From positions 1 through 48,554 of the forward strand of contig CANRGC010000014.1 in the NCBI GenBank assembly GCA_947630045.1: a stretch of 48,554 nucleotides of DNA, in the 5' to 3' direction. Below, piece by piece: positions 8,520-17,011 of this stretch (its first letter is position 1; each line of letters begins with the position of its first letter). The notes under the pieces were generated by a model that was given only the letters and a program-made list of their open reading frames with translations, was not told the origin of the DNA and searched no databases. Source of the DNA: Candidatus Gastranaerophilales bacterium. GTDB lineage: Bacteria > Cyanobacteriota > Vampirovibrionia > Gastranaerophilales > Gastranaerophilaceae. Made by a program: the position numbers and the translations under genes.

Positions 8520-9854
8520 TTATAGCATATTTTTTATTTTTTGAATACATTCAACAGAACGATTTGAAAGAAGTTCATTTTTCTTTTTCTTATCTTTTAA
8601 GATTTTTTTATCCGCTTCAATCGGCGCAACTATTCCCCAGTTAGAATTTACGGGCTGAAAATTTTTGTGTCCTTCAAAAGTAATATAATCAATTAAAGCG
8701 CCAAGCATAGTTTCGCTCGGAAGGGTTATTAAAGGTTCGTTTTTTATAAATTTATATGCGTTAATTGCGGCAAAAAGCCCCGTTGCCATTGATTCGTTAT
8801 ACCCCTCAACACCGGTTATTTGTCCCGCAAAAAAGAGTTTTTTGTTAGTTTTTGTATTTAAATTTTTGGTTAAAATTTTGGGACTGTTTATAAAACTGTT
8901 CGCATGCATAACCCCATATCTGACTATTTCCGCATTTTCAAGCCCCGGAATTGAATTAATTAAACGCTTTTGTTCGCCCCATTTTAAATTTGTCTGAAAC
9001 CCGACTAGGTTATAAAGTTCGCCCGCCTTGTCGTCTTGTCTTAATTGAACAACCGCATAAAACTGTTGTTTTTTGTTTTCAACATTATACCTTCTGTCAA
9101 AAAGCCCGACAGGCTTCATCGGCCCGAAGCGCAAGGTGTCTTTTCCCCTTTTTGCCATAACTTCAATTGGCATGCAGCCTTCAAAAAACTTTGCAGCCTT
9201 AGCCTCAAAGCTTTTAAGTTCAATGGTTTCAGCCGTAGTTAAAATTTGATAAAAATTTTCATATTCCGCCTTTTCCATAGGACAGTTTATGAAATCGGCT
9301 TCCCCTTTATCCCAGCGGCTGGCAAAAAACGCTTTATCGAAATTTACGGAGTCTTTCTTTATAATTGGCGCAATAGCGTCAAAAAATTTGAAATTTTCAC
9401 AGCCCGTTTTTTTAATAATTTCATTACAGAGATTTTCGCTTGTAAGAGGACCTGTTGCAACAATTGTGAGCTTATTGTCATCTATAGCTTTTATTTCTTC
9501 GTTTATAAAATTTATATTGGGGTGAGATTTTATAATTTTTGTTATTTCTTCCGAAAAACCTTCTCTGTCCACCGAGAGTGAAGCTCCCGACGGAACCGAA
9601 TTTTCAAAGGCTTTTACAATCAGGGTGGAATTTAAAAGCTTCATTTCTTCTTTTAAAAGCCCCGAGGCGCTATTTTTATCTATATTGCCGAGAGAATTTG
9701 AACAAACAAACTCCGCACAGTTTGCCGTTTTGTGAGCACCCGTATTTTTTTTGGGGCGCATTTCATAAAGATTAACTTTTATTCCTTTACAAGCAAGATA
9801 AATTGCCGCTTCGCTGCCGGCGAGTCCCGCTCCGATTATATCAACATCATTCAT
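8520..9854 (-). CDS. trmFO: tRNA (uracil-54 C5)-methyltransferase, folate-dependent
   Basis: TrmFO uses methylenetetrahydrofolate and FAD to make m5U54 in the T loop of tRNA. The 444-residue protein begins with a Rossmann FAD motif (DIIGAGLAGSEAA). It carries the family signature with a conserved cysteine (CAEFVCSNSLG, around residues 46-56). It also has MPIEVMAKRGKDTLRFGPMKPVGL and the C-terminal FAD-binding FFAGQITGVEGYNES. Only 28 bases separate its ATG from that of the divergent rlmN, so the two promoters must overlap each other or the coding ends. pepA follows on the same strand. Confidence 0.95.
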   Translation of the reverse strand: MNDVDIIGAGLAGSEAAIYLACKGIKVNLYEMRPKKNTGAHKTANCAEFVCSNSLGNIDKNSASGLLKEEMKLLNSTLIVKAFENSVPSGASLSVDREGFSEEITKIIKSHPNINFINEEIKAIDDNKLTIVATGPLTSENLCNEIIKKTGCENFKFFDAIAPIIKKDSVNFDKAFFASRWDKGEADFINCPMEKAEYENFYQILTTAETIELKSFEAKAAKFFEGCMPIEVMAKRGKDTLRFGPMKPVGLFDRRYNVENKKQQFYAVVQLRQDDKAGELYNLVGFQTNLKWGEQKRLINSIPGLENAEIVRYGVMHANSFINSPKILTKNLNTKTNKKLFFAGQITGVEGYNESMATGLFAAINAYKFIKNEPLITLPSETMLGALIDYITFEGHKNFQPVNSNWGIVAPIEADKKILKDKKKKNELLSNRSVECIQKIKNML

Positions 9855-9866
9855 ATCATTATTTTA

Positions 9867-9875
9867 TGCTAAAAT
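9867..9875 (+). promoter_or_regulatory. Extended -10 promoter of rlmN
   Basis: TG-C-TAAAAT ends seven bases before the rlmN ATG, so transcription should begin at or within a base or two of the start codon. The same box occurs before metX. Confidence 0.5.
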
Positions 9876-9882
9876 TTTTCTT

Positions 9883-10911
9883 ATGGAAGAAAAAATTGTT
9901 TTGACAAAGTTAAATAAGAAAGAATTGACCGACTTTATTCTCAGTCTGGATGAAAAAGAATTCAGAGCAAAACAAATTATATCGTGGATATACAATAAAT
10001 CTGCGACAACTTTTGATGAAATGACGGATGTTAAAAAAGAGCTGCGTGAAAAATTAAAAGAAATTGCCCTTATAACAGATGTTAAAATTAAAACAAAACA
10101 GGTAAGCAAAGACGGAACAATTAAATATCTTCTGGAATATTCGGACGGCAACCTTGCGGAATGCGTTTTAATGAGGTTTGACAACAGAGGAAATCTTACC
10201 GCATGCGTAAGTTCGCAAATCGGATGTCCTATGGGGTGCGTTTTTTGCGCAACGGGGAAAAGAGGTTTTATAAGAAACATGCTCCCCTATGAAATTGTTG
10301 AACAAATTTTAACAATTCAAAGAGATACGAAATTAAAAGTTACAAATGTTGTTTTTATGGGTCAGGGAGAACCTTTTTATAATTTTGAAAATGTATATAG
10401 CGCAATTGAAATAATTAACAGCGAACTTCAAATAGGCATAAGAAGAATAACCGTTTCAACCTGCGGAATTGTTCCTAATATAAAAAAAATTGCGTCAAAA
10501 GCTCTTGTCCCGACACTTGCAATTTCGCTCCATGCGCCAATTTCAAGCTTAAGAAAATCAATCATGCCTGTTGAAAATAAGTATGATTTGAATGAACTTA
10601 AATCAGCCCTTCAATATTACATTGAAAAAACAGGAAAAAGAGTTACTCTTGAATATGTTTTAATCGGCAAATTAACCGATACAAAAGAAGTTGCGCTTGA
10701 ATTAATAAAATATATGAAAGATTTAAAGTGTAATGTAAATTTAATTCCCTATAACCCCGTTATGGGCGACACTTATAAAAAGCCTTCCAAAAAAGATATA
10801 ATGACATTTAAATATCTTCTTGAATCTTCCGGAAAAAAAGTTACAATAAGACTTGAAAGGGGCGCAGATATTGACGCCGCTTGCGGTCAGTTGGCGGGAA
10901 AAGCTCAATAA
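9883..10911 (+). CDS. rlmN: Dual-specificity 23S rRNA/tRNA adenine C2-methyltransferase (radical SAM)
   Basis: RlmN methylates C2 of A2503 in 23S rRNA and A37 in some tRNAs by radical SAM chemistry. The 342-residue protein has the 4Fe-4S motif C115-x3-C119-x2-C122 (GCPMGCVFCATG). It also has the two extra cysteines used in the methylene-transfer mechanism, C108 (ACVSSQIG) and C334 (DAACGQ). The VVFMGQGEPFYN stretch and the C-terminal RGADIDAACGQL are typical. RlmN is preferred over Cfr by these signatures and the housekeeping setting. No Shine-Dalgarno precedes the ATG. The next gene starts three bases after the stop. Confidence 0.95.
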   Translation: MEEKIVLTKLNKKELTDFILSLDEKEFRAKQIISWIYNKSATTFDEMTDVKKELREKLKEIALITDVKIKTKQVSKDGTIKYLLEYSDGNLAECVLMRFDNRGNLTACVSSQIGCPMGCVFCATGKRGFIRNMLPYEIVEQILTIQRDTKLKVTNVVFMGQGEPFYNFENVYSAIEIINSELQIGIRRITVSTCGIVPNIKKIASKALVPTLAISLHAPISSLRKSIMPVENKYDLNELKSALQYYIEKTGKRVTLEYVLIGKLTDTKEVALELIKYMKDLKCNVNLIPYNPVMGDTYKKPSKKDIMTFKYLLESSGKKVTIRLERGADIDAACGQLAGKAQ

Positions 10912-10914
10912 CTT

Positions 10915-11655
10915 ATGAATTTAATCGATTTTTTATATAAAAAAGAAAAAAATGATAAAACAAAAAAGGCAAAAACCGTAATCGAAAACGATATTGAATA
11001 CAGCTATATCAAAAATAAAAAATCAAAATATATAAAAATTTCAATCAAAAATGCAAATAAAGTAAGAATTTCTGTCCCCATAAACTGCCCGTACAGGCTT
11101 GCAAAAGACTTTGTCGAACAAAAAAAAGATTGGATATATGAACATCTTGAACGTTTGGAATTAAATAAAATTGATGAAAATTACAGAACAAAAACCGATA
11201 ATTTATTAATTTCTACAGGTTTTGTCGAAAAACCGCTTATAAAAAAATCGGGGAATATTATTCAATTTATTTATCCCATAGGGGGAGATTTTTATTCAAA
11301 TGAAGTTCAAAGAGAATTAAAAAAGGCGCTTAAAAAAGCCATTGAAATTGAAGCCGGAGAATATCTTCCAAAAAGGCTTGATGAACTTTCCAAAAAGTTT
11401 AATTTTAAATATGGAAAGCTTGCCTTAAAAAATCATAAAACCCGCTGGGGAAGCTGTTCTTTTGCAAATAATATTAATTTAAACATTAACCTTATGACCC
11501 TGTCTTCAGATTTAATTGATTATGTTTTAATTCATGAACTTTGCCACACTGTTGAAAAAAACCATAAAGAGGGCTTTTGGAACCTGTTAGAAACTTGTCT
11601 TCCAAACGCAAAAAGTTTAAGAAAAGAGTTAAAAACAAAGACTTTTACCGTTTAG
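10915..11655 (+). CDS. YgjP-like zinc metallopeptidase (DUF45 / WLM-type)
   Basis: 246-residue soluble protein of the YgjP/SprT-like family. The zinc motif HELCH (in DYVLIHELCHTVEKNH) is followed by a further His and by the FWNLLETCLP stretch typical of the family. Upstream TRWGSCS is the second family signature. Residues 20-100 form the N-terminal beta-rich part. Substrate is not known. It is coupled to rlmN. Its 3' end overlaps the tail of the convergent tadA by 11 bases. Confidence 0.88.
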   Translation: MNLIDFLYKKEKNDKTKKAKTVIENDIEYSYIKNKKSKYIKISIKNANKVRISVPINCPYRLAKDFVEQKKDWIYEHLERLELNKIDENYRTKTDNLLISTGFVEKPLIKKSGNIIQFIYPIGGDFYSNEVQRELKKALKKAIEIEAGEYLPKRLDELSKKFNFKYGKLALKNHKTRWGSCSFANNINLNINLMTLSSDLIDYVLIHELCHTVEKNHKEGFWNLLETCLPNAKSLRKELKTKTFTV

Positions 11656-12085
11656 TTCTGATTTTTTCAAAATAATCGTCAATAAGTTTTTTACATTCTT
11701 CTTCCAAAATTCCGCCAAAAATCTGAGCTTTGTGGGAAGAAAATTCCGCAAGATTTATTTTTGACCCGAATGCGCCGTAATTTAAGTCGTAAGCTCCGAA
11801 ATAAACATTTTTTATTCTGGAATTTAAAATTGCCCATGCGCACATCGGGCATGGTTCAAGCGTTACATATAAATTACAGTCAAAAAGTCGCCAATTATCA
11901 ATTTTTTTCGAGGCTTCTCTTATTGCAATAATTTCAGCATGGGCGGTGGGGTCATTATTTTTTTCTTTTTCATTGTGGGCTAAAGAAAGAATATCACCGT
12001 TCTTTTCAATAAGGCAACCTATAGGAATATCCGCATTTGATTTTCTTGCCTCAGCTAGCGCAATTTTCATAAAAGAATTATTCAT
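11645..12085 (-). CDS. tadA: tRNA-specific adenosine deaminase
   Basis: TadA converts A34 to inosine in tRNA-Arg(ACG). At 146 residues it shows the zinc cytidine-deaminase fold: HAEI (zinc His plus catalytic Glu) and PCPMC (two zinc cysteines). The TadA-type segment GAYDLNYGAFGSKINL follows. A related nucleoside or guanine deaminase is less likely because of this last segment. It is the last gene of an overlapping minus-strand operon with the histidine kinase (8-base overlap), response regulator and NfeD-like gene, so its expression may be coupled to the two-component system. Confidence 0.9.
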   Translation of the reverse strand: MNNSFMKIALAEARKSNADIPIGCLIEKNGDILSLAHNEKEKNNDPTAHAEIIAIREASKKIDNWRLFDCNLYVTLEPCPMCAWAILNSRIKNVYFGAYDLNYGAFGSKINLAEFSSHKAQIFGGILEEECKKLIDDYFEKIRTKR

Positions 12086-13739
12086 CTTCTTCAGCCTTGT
12101 TTTTAAAAGTCAACAAAACGTTGAAACTACCGTTTTCATAGCTTATTGAGATTTCAATTCCCATAGCGTCGCAAAGCCCTTTTACGATATAAAGCCCAAG
12201 ACCCGTTCCACGTGTTGTTCTTGTAAGTTTTGTATCCATTCTGAAAAACTTATCATAGAGCTTGTCTAACATTTCATCGGGAATTTCTTCCGATTTGTTT
12301 GAAATTTTAAATTCAACCCCTTCTTTTGAGTTTTTAAGGGTAATTAAAATCGGCTCGCCGTCTTGATTATATTTAATTGCGTTGTCGCATAAATTAATTA
12401 CTATTTGAACAAGTCTGTCATAATCGGCATAAACGGGTTTCAGGTTTTCTTCGACTTCAAAATTAATTACGGCATTTTTTGTATTTGAATATACAAGAGA
12501 AATTTCCGCAATTTTTTCCAAATCAATCCATTTTGGTGATATCGAGAGATGAAAACTTTCAATATCGGGGACGATTAAAAGGTCATCCACCATTCTTGAA
12601 AGCCTTTGCGCCTGTTGTTTGATAATATGCAAAGATTTTTGTTTAATTTCTTCATCAATAACAATATCCTGACGCATTAATCTTCCCGTATAGCCTATAA
12701 TGCTTGTAAGCGGGGTTCTGAATTCGTGGCTTATTGCGCTGACCAGACTTTCTCTGTATTCGTTCAGACGTTTTAATTCAAGATTTTTTTCGGAAATTTC
12801 GGAATAGGCTTGCGAAACCTTTTGGGTCATATAGTTAAATTCTTTTTCAAGAAAGACAATCTCATGAGGGGTAAATATGCTTTTTAAAAGACGAATTTTT
12901 CTGTCATAACTTCCCTTTGAAATAGCCGTTATTCCTTTAAAAAGCTGCCTTATATTGATATAAAGATAATATGTATAAAGCCCGACGGTTAAAAGAATGC
13001 AAAGAGCGGCAACCAAAAGGCTTAAGATAATTTTTCCTCTGGCTCTGTCTATTGTGTTTCTTGTAACGGAAGGCTGAGTCATAACAACGGTTGTCCAATT
13101 CGGGTGCATAATTTGATAATAGGCAATCGGTTGATTTTTAATTTTTGAAAAAAGGACAACCATATTGTCTTTTCTGTCGCTTGGAATTGTGCTTATAATT
13201 TCTTTTATGTCTGATGAATCTTTATTGTTTGAAGCAACAAGAGTCATGTTTTCATCAAACACAAAGACAGATTGCAAAAAACTGTTGGTTGAATCTTTTA
13301 AAAGTTCATCAAGCTCGTATAATTTTAATTCTCCCGTCAAAACCGTAGCACTGTCAATCGGAGAAAAGAGTTCAACGGTTTTTCTTTCTTTGTTAAATTT
13401 AAGAGAATTGTCTTTTGTGTTATAAGAAGGCTCAATCGAAAGATTGGTATATTTTTTCGTCTTGTTTTCAATTTCAGTCAGATAGTCTTGTTTTGCGGAA
13501 TTTGAATTGATATCTTTTAGCGCAAGGGCAAAATTTGAAAATTCTTCATCGGCAGTTGCAATATATCTTTCAACGCTTCCGCCTATATATTTTGAAATTG
13601 AAGTTACGCTGTAATTCAACTCTTTTCTTACTGACTGTTGAGAAACATTTGATATAATAAGCCCGATTGTAACAAAAGGCACTACAACCGCAAAAAGAAT
13701 AACAGCAATAATTTGTTGTACAATTCTAAGCCTTTTCAT
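12078..13739 (-). CDS. Membrane sensor histidine kinase
   Basis: 553 residues. A first membrane helix (about 8-31), an extracytoplasmic sensor of about 200 residues with a Cache-like feel (SVFVFDENMTLVASN; IMHPNWTTVVM), and a second helix (about 237-259) precede a HAMP linker. A coiled segment leads to the dimerisation domain with phosphoacceptor His338 (SAISHEFRTPLTS). The ATP domain has the N box around Asn453 (NLCDNAIKYN) and the glycine box GTGLGLYIV (about 511-519). It phosphorylates the response regulator encoded immediately upstream (14-base overlap). The ligand cannot be predicted. Confidence 0.93.
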   Translation of the reverse strand: MKRLRIVQQIIAVILFAVVVPFVTIGLIISNVSQQSVRKELNYSVTSISKYIGGSVERYIATADEEFSNFALALKDINSNSAKQDYLTEIENKTKKYTNLSIEPSYNTKDNSLKFNKERKTVELFSPIDSATVLTGELKLYELDELLKDSTNSFLQSVFVFDENMTLVASNNKDSSDIKEIISTIPSDRKDNMVVLFSKIKNQPIAYYQIMHPNWTTVVMTQPSVTRNTIDRARGKIILSLLVAALCILLTVGLYTYYLYINIRQLFKGITAISKGSYDRKIRLLKSIFTPHEIVFLEKEFNYMTQKVSQAYSEISEKNLELKRLNEYRESLVSAISHEFRTPLTSIIGYTGRLMRQDIVIDEEIKQKSLHIIKQQAQRLSRMVDDLLIVPDIESFHLSISPKWIDLEKIAEISLVYSNTKNAVINFEVEENLKPVYADYDRLVQIVINLCDNAIKYNQDGEPILITLKNSKEGVEFKISNKSEEIPDEMLDKLYDKFFRMDTKLTRTTRGTGLGLYIVKGLCDAMGIEISISYENGSFNVLLTFKNKAEEDE

Positions 13740-14448
13740 CTTCCTCCAAAGACCCGAACGGCGTTAACTTGTATCCGACATTTGTTACCGTGTGAAGATA
13801 TTTGGGGTGTCTTGAATTATTTTCAATTTTTTGCCTCAAGCCGCCCACATGAACTCTTACCATTCTGACATCTTCATCGGAACCATAGCCCCAAACTTCA
13901 TCCAGAAGGGTTGCAAGGGAAACGGGTTTATTCAGATGTTGCATAAGGCAATATAAGATTTCAAACTCAATCGGGGTTAGTTTAACCTTTTTGCCTTCCG
14001 CAATAACTTCAAGCGAATCTGCCAAAATTTCAATGTTTCCCGCTCTTAAAATTTCTTTTGAAGAAGGTACGGCTTCCGTGTTTCTTCTTAAAAGCGCCCT
14101 TATCCTCAATAAAACTTCTTGAATTTCAAACGGTTTTACAAGATAATCGTCCGCCCCGACATCAAAACCTTCGGTTTTATCTTTAAGAGAGCCTTTTGCG
14201 GTCAAAAGCAAAATTGGAACGTTGGGTTTTACAAGGCGAATATTTTTACAAACGGAATAACCGTCCATTTTTGGCATCATTACATCAAGCAAGATTAAAT
14301 CATAGTTGTTATCAAGAGCCATTTTAAGCGCCGTTTCACCATTGTCGGCAGATTCAACCATATATCCCGAAGATTGAATATCAAAAACAAGCAAATCTCT
14401 GATTTGATCGTCGTCGTCCGCAACTAAAATTCTTTTATCAGTATTCAT
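13726..14448 (-). CDS. OmpR/PhoB-type response regulator
   Basis: 240 residues. The receiver domain has the acidic pocket (ADDDD, residues 10-14), phosphoacceptor Asp55 (LILLDVMMPKMDG) and the conserved Lys in YLVKPF. A C-terminal winged-helix DNA-binding domain follows (LTPIEFEILYCLMQ, then MVRVHVGGLRQKIE and VGYKL). It overlaps NfeD-like by 4 bases (ATGA) and the kinase by 14 bases. It is the transcriptional output of the two-component system; its targets are not evident. Confidence 0.95.
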   Translation of the reverse strand: MNTDKRILVADDDDQIRDLLVFDIQSSGYMVESADNGETALKMALDNNYDLILLDVMMPKMDGYSVCKNIRLVKPNVPILLLTAKGSLKDKTEGFDVGADDYLVKPFEIQEVLLRIRALLRRNTEAVPSSKEILRAGNIEILADSLEVIAEGKKVKLTPIEFEILYCLMQHLNKPVSLATLLDEVWGYGSDEDVRMVRVHVGGLRQKIENNSRHPKYLHTVTNVGYKLTPFGSLEEDEKA

Positions 14449-14672
14449 TTTTTCAGCCCTTTTTTCAAATATTGTTTTGAAACTACAAGCAAAATTGCCC
14501 CCGAAATAACAAACGCAAGCGCCTGAAACAAAAAGTTATCGGGAAGTTTGAATGCAAATACGGCCGCAAAAAGGCAAGCACCACCAAGAACAAGCAAAAT
14601 TGTTTTGGGGTTTAAAAGCTCAAACCCGATAAGTATAAGCCCTAAAATTGTCCAATAGTGATACGCTTCCAT
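14445..14672 (-). CDS. Small NfeD-like membrane protein
   Basis: 75-residue protein with two to three membrane helices (about residues 7-21, 25-41 and 48-66) and a Lys-rich C-terminus. The GFELLNP and VLGGACLFAAV pattern resembles the membrane part of short NfeD proteins, but the soluble OB-fold domain is absent. First gene of the four-gene overlapping operon with the two-component system and tadA. Family assignment is tentative. Confidence 0.6.
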   Translation of the reverse strand: MEAYHYWTILGLILIGFELLNPKTILLVLGGACLFAAVFAFKLPDNFLFQALAFVISGAILLVVSKQYLKKGLKK

Positions 14673-14693
14673 AGGTGCAAGCCCGTTTTTCCA

Positions 14694-14741
14694 TATAAAA
14701 AAGTATATGTTTTTGTTAAAGGCAAGTCAATGAAACATATA
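14694..14741 (-). terminator. Possible terminator downstream of the COG2509-type flavoprotein gene
   Basis: TATATGTTT (14704-14712) and AAACATATA (14733-14741) can pair across a 20-base loop. On the minus strand the stem is followed by CTTTTTTATATGG. All-AT stem, so weak. Confidence 0.35.
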
Positions 14742-14751
14742 GTTTTATTAA

Positions 14752-16125
14752 CTATCTTGCCGCCATAACTCTTGCGCAGTGAACGCCCGAAGCTGAAGCT
14801 TGCATTAAGCCTCTTGTAACTCCTGCGCCGTCGCCGATTGCAAAAAGGTTTTTGATTTCTTTTGATTCAAGCTCATTTGTCAATTTCGGACGGGCAGAAT
14901 AGAATTTAACTTCAACCCCGTATAAAAGAGTATACCTTGAAGCAACTCCGGGGGCGATTTTATCAAGCGCATAAAGCATCTCAATTATGCTTAAAAGTTG
15001 TCTGTAAGGAAGCACAAGACTTAAATCTCCGGGGGTAGCACACTCTAAGGTGGGCTTAATTATGCTGCTTTTTATTCTGTCAACCGTTGAGCGCTTTCCG
15101 TCAAGAAGGTCGCCAAATCTTTGAACAAGAACTCCGCCCGCAAGCATATTTGCAAGACGTGCAACATGCTGCCCGTATGCAATCGGTTCTTTAAAGGGTT
15201 CCGTAAATTTTTTGGAAACAAGAAGCGCAAAGTTTGTGTTATCCGTCTTTTTATCGGCGTAACTGTGTCCGTTTACCGTTTGAATTCCGTTGTAATTTTC
15301 GGAAACAACTTCCCCGTTAGGGTTCATACAAAATGTTCTGACTTCATCTCCGAAAGTCGGGGAATAATAAATCAGTTTTGATTCATAAAGTCTTGATGTA
15401 ATAGGTTCCATAACAGGCGCCGGAAGCTCAACTCTGACACCGACATCAACCGCATTATTAACAAGTTCCACCCCGTTTTTAATAAGTTCTTTTGAAAGCC
15501 AGTCTGCGCCTTCTCTTCCGGGGGCAACAACAACAAATTCAGCTTGAACGGATGTGCCGTCGCTTAATGAAAAACCTTTGATTTTTCCGTCTTGAATGTC
15601 GAGTTCATCCACGGTTTTATTGTTTACTATCTCAATTTTATCCGCAAGATAATCTTGCATATGTTTTAAAACATCAAGGCTCTTTTCCGTGCCGAGGTGT
15701 CTTACGGGCGAATGAACAAGTTTTAATTCCGCTAAAGTTGCCGCACGTTCTATGTCTTGAAATTCGTTTTTATTTCTGCCGTAAACAACTTCGGTTGCAC
15801 CATGTTCAAGATAAATATCGTCGCAATATTGAATTAGCTTTTCAACATCGCTAAAATCCATATAATCAACAAGGTGTCCGCCAACGTCGGGGGTAAGAGT
15901 TAATTTGCCGTCTGAAAAAGCTCCTGCGCCGCCCCAGCCGCATAAAAGTCCGCAAGTTTTACATGAAGGGCAGCTTTTATAACCGTTTCTCAAAAGACAC
16001 ACCCTGTTTTCAATTTTTGCGCCTTTTTCAATTAATATAACTTTCCAGTCCGGTTTTAATTTAACCAATTCCAATGCGGTGAAAATTCCCGCCGGTCCGG
16101 CTCCGATAATTGCAACGTTATACAT
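14752..16125 (-). CDS. NAD(P)/FAD-dependent dehydrogenase (COG2509-like)
   Basis: 457 residues. The N-terminal dinucleotide fold (VAIIGAGPAGIFTALELVK) and C-terminal FAD-binding segment (LFAIGDGAGVTRGLMQASASG) identify a flavoprotein. A cysteine-rich stretch CPSCKTCGLLCGWGGAGAF (about residues 56-74) is characteristic of the uncharacterised FAD-dependent dehydrogenase family COG2509. The physiological substrate is unknown. GAGG lies seven bases before the ATG. The gene is divergent from clpP across about 130 bases. Confidence 0.85.
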   Translation of the reverse strand: MYNVAIIGAGPAGIFTALELVKLKPDWKVILIEKGAKIENRVCLLRNGYKSCPSCKTCGLLCGWGGAGAFSDGKLTLTPDVGGHLVDYMDFSDVEKLIQYCDDIYLEHGATEVVYGRNKNEFQDIERAATLAELKLVHSPVRHLGTEKSLDVLKHMQDYLADKIEIVNNKTVDELDIQDGKIKGFSLSDGTSVQAEFVVVAPGREGADWLSKELIKNGVELVNNAVDVGVRVELPAPVMEPITSRLYESKLIYYSPTFGDEVRTFCMNPNGEVVSENYNGIQTVNGHSYADKKTDNTNFALLVSKKFTEPFKEPIAYGQHVARLANMLAGGVLVQRFGDLLDGKRSTVDRIKSSIIKPTLECATPGDLSLVLPYRQLLSIIEMLYALDKIAPGVASRYTLLYGVEVKFYSARPKLTNELESKEIKNLFAIGDGAGVTRGLMQASASGVHCARVMAAR

Positions 16126-16204
16126 GGTTTACCTCGTTTTTACATTGTCAAACCAAATAAGCATAATACGAACACAAGTTTTTTTAAATATTTTGAAGTA
16201 TTTT

Positions 16205-16234
16205 TTTACAAATGATTACTTTTTGATATATAAT
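16205..16234 (+). promoter_or_regulatory. Sigma70-type promoter of clpP
   Basis: TTTACA (16205-16210) and TATAAT (16229-16234) are separated by 18 bp. A GTGGAG ribosome binding site follows at 16244-16249. Confidence 0.6.
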
Positions 16235-16254
16235 CAACTAAAAGTGGAGATTTA

Positions 16255-16863
16255 ATGATGAACGAATACAAAATTTTAGATTATGTACCGACGGTAATTG
16301 AAAATTCATCAAGGGGAGAACGCTCGTTTGATATTTTTTCAAGACTGTTAAGAGAAAGAATTATCTTTCTCGGTTCCGAAATTGACGATGATGTTGCAAA
16401 TTCAATTGTTGCACAGCTTTTATTGTTAGACTCCGAAAACCCCGATAAAGACATTATGCTTTATATAAATTCCCCCGGCGGCGTTATTACTGCGGGAATG
16501 GCAATTTTTGACACCATGAAACTAATCAAGGCCGATGTTTCGACAATTTGTTTGGGCGATGCCGCTTCAATGGGCGCTTTTCTTTTGTCTGCCGGCACAA
16601 AAGGCAAACGTCTTGCCCTTCCGAATTCAAGAATAATGATTCACCAACCTTTGGGCGGTGCAAAAGGTCAGGCAACGGACATTGAAATTGAAGCAAAAGA
16701 AATTTTAAGAATGAAAAATATGTTATCAACCCTTCTTGCCGAACACACGGGACAAACCATTGAAAAAATTAAGGAAGATACGGAACGTGATAACTTTATG
16801 ACCGCAAAAGAAGCTCTTGAATATGGTCTTATTGATAAAATCGTTGAAAAAGTTCCTTCCTGA
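16255..16863 (+). CDS. clpP: ATP-dependent Clp protease proteolytic subunit
   Basis: ClpP forms the tetradecameric serine protease chamber that works with ClpX/ClpA-type unfoldases. The 202-residue protein has the full triad: Ser105 ([10 protein letters not shown]), His130 ([10 protein letters not shown]) and Asp179 ([11 protein letters not shown]). It starts with two consecutive ATGs, both compatible with the GGAG upstream. Transcribed alone, with a promoter before it and a terminator after it. clpX is not adjacent. Confidence 0.96.
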   Translation: MMNEYKILDYVPTVIENSSRGERSFDIFSRLLRERIIFLGSEIDDDVANSIVAQLLLLDSENPDKDIMLYINSPGGVITAGMAIFDTMKLIKADVSTICLGDAASMGAFLLSAGTKGKRLALPNSRIMIHQPLGGAKGQATDIEIEAKEILRMKNMLSTLLAEHTGQTIEKIKEDTERDNFMTAKEALEYGLIDKIVEKVPS

Positions 16864-16885
16864 TAAATTAAAAAAATAATATAAA

Positions 16886-16917
16886 AATGCGTCCTTAAAA
16901 TTCGGGCGCATTTTTTA
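16886..16917 (+). terminator. Intrinsic terminator of clpP
   Basis: AATGCGTCC pairs with GGGCGCATT (9 bp, one G-U) across a 9-base loop, followed by a run of T. Confidence 0.85.
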
Positions 16918-17011
16918 TACAATAAACAGTTGATTTTTAACTAAAACGCCCCCGAAAATAAGAGTTTTTTGCGATAATAAAATTACCCGCTAAAAAATTT
17001 GGAATATTAAA

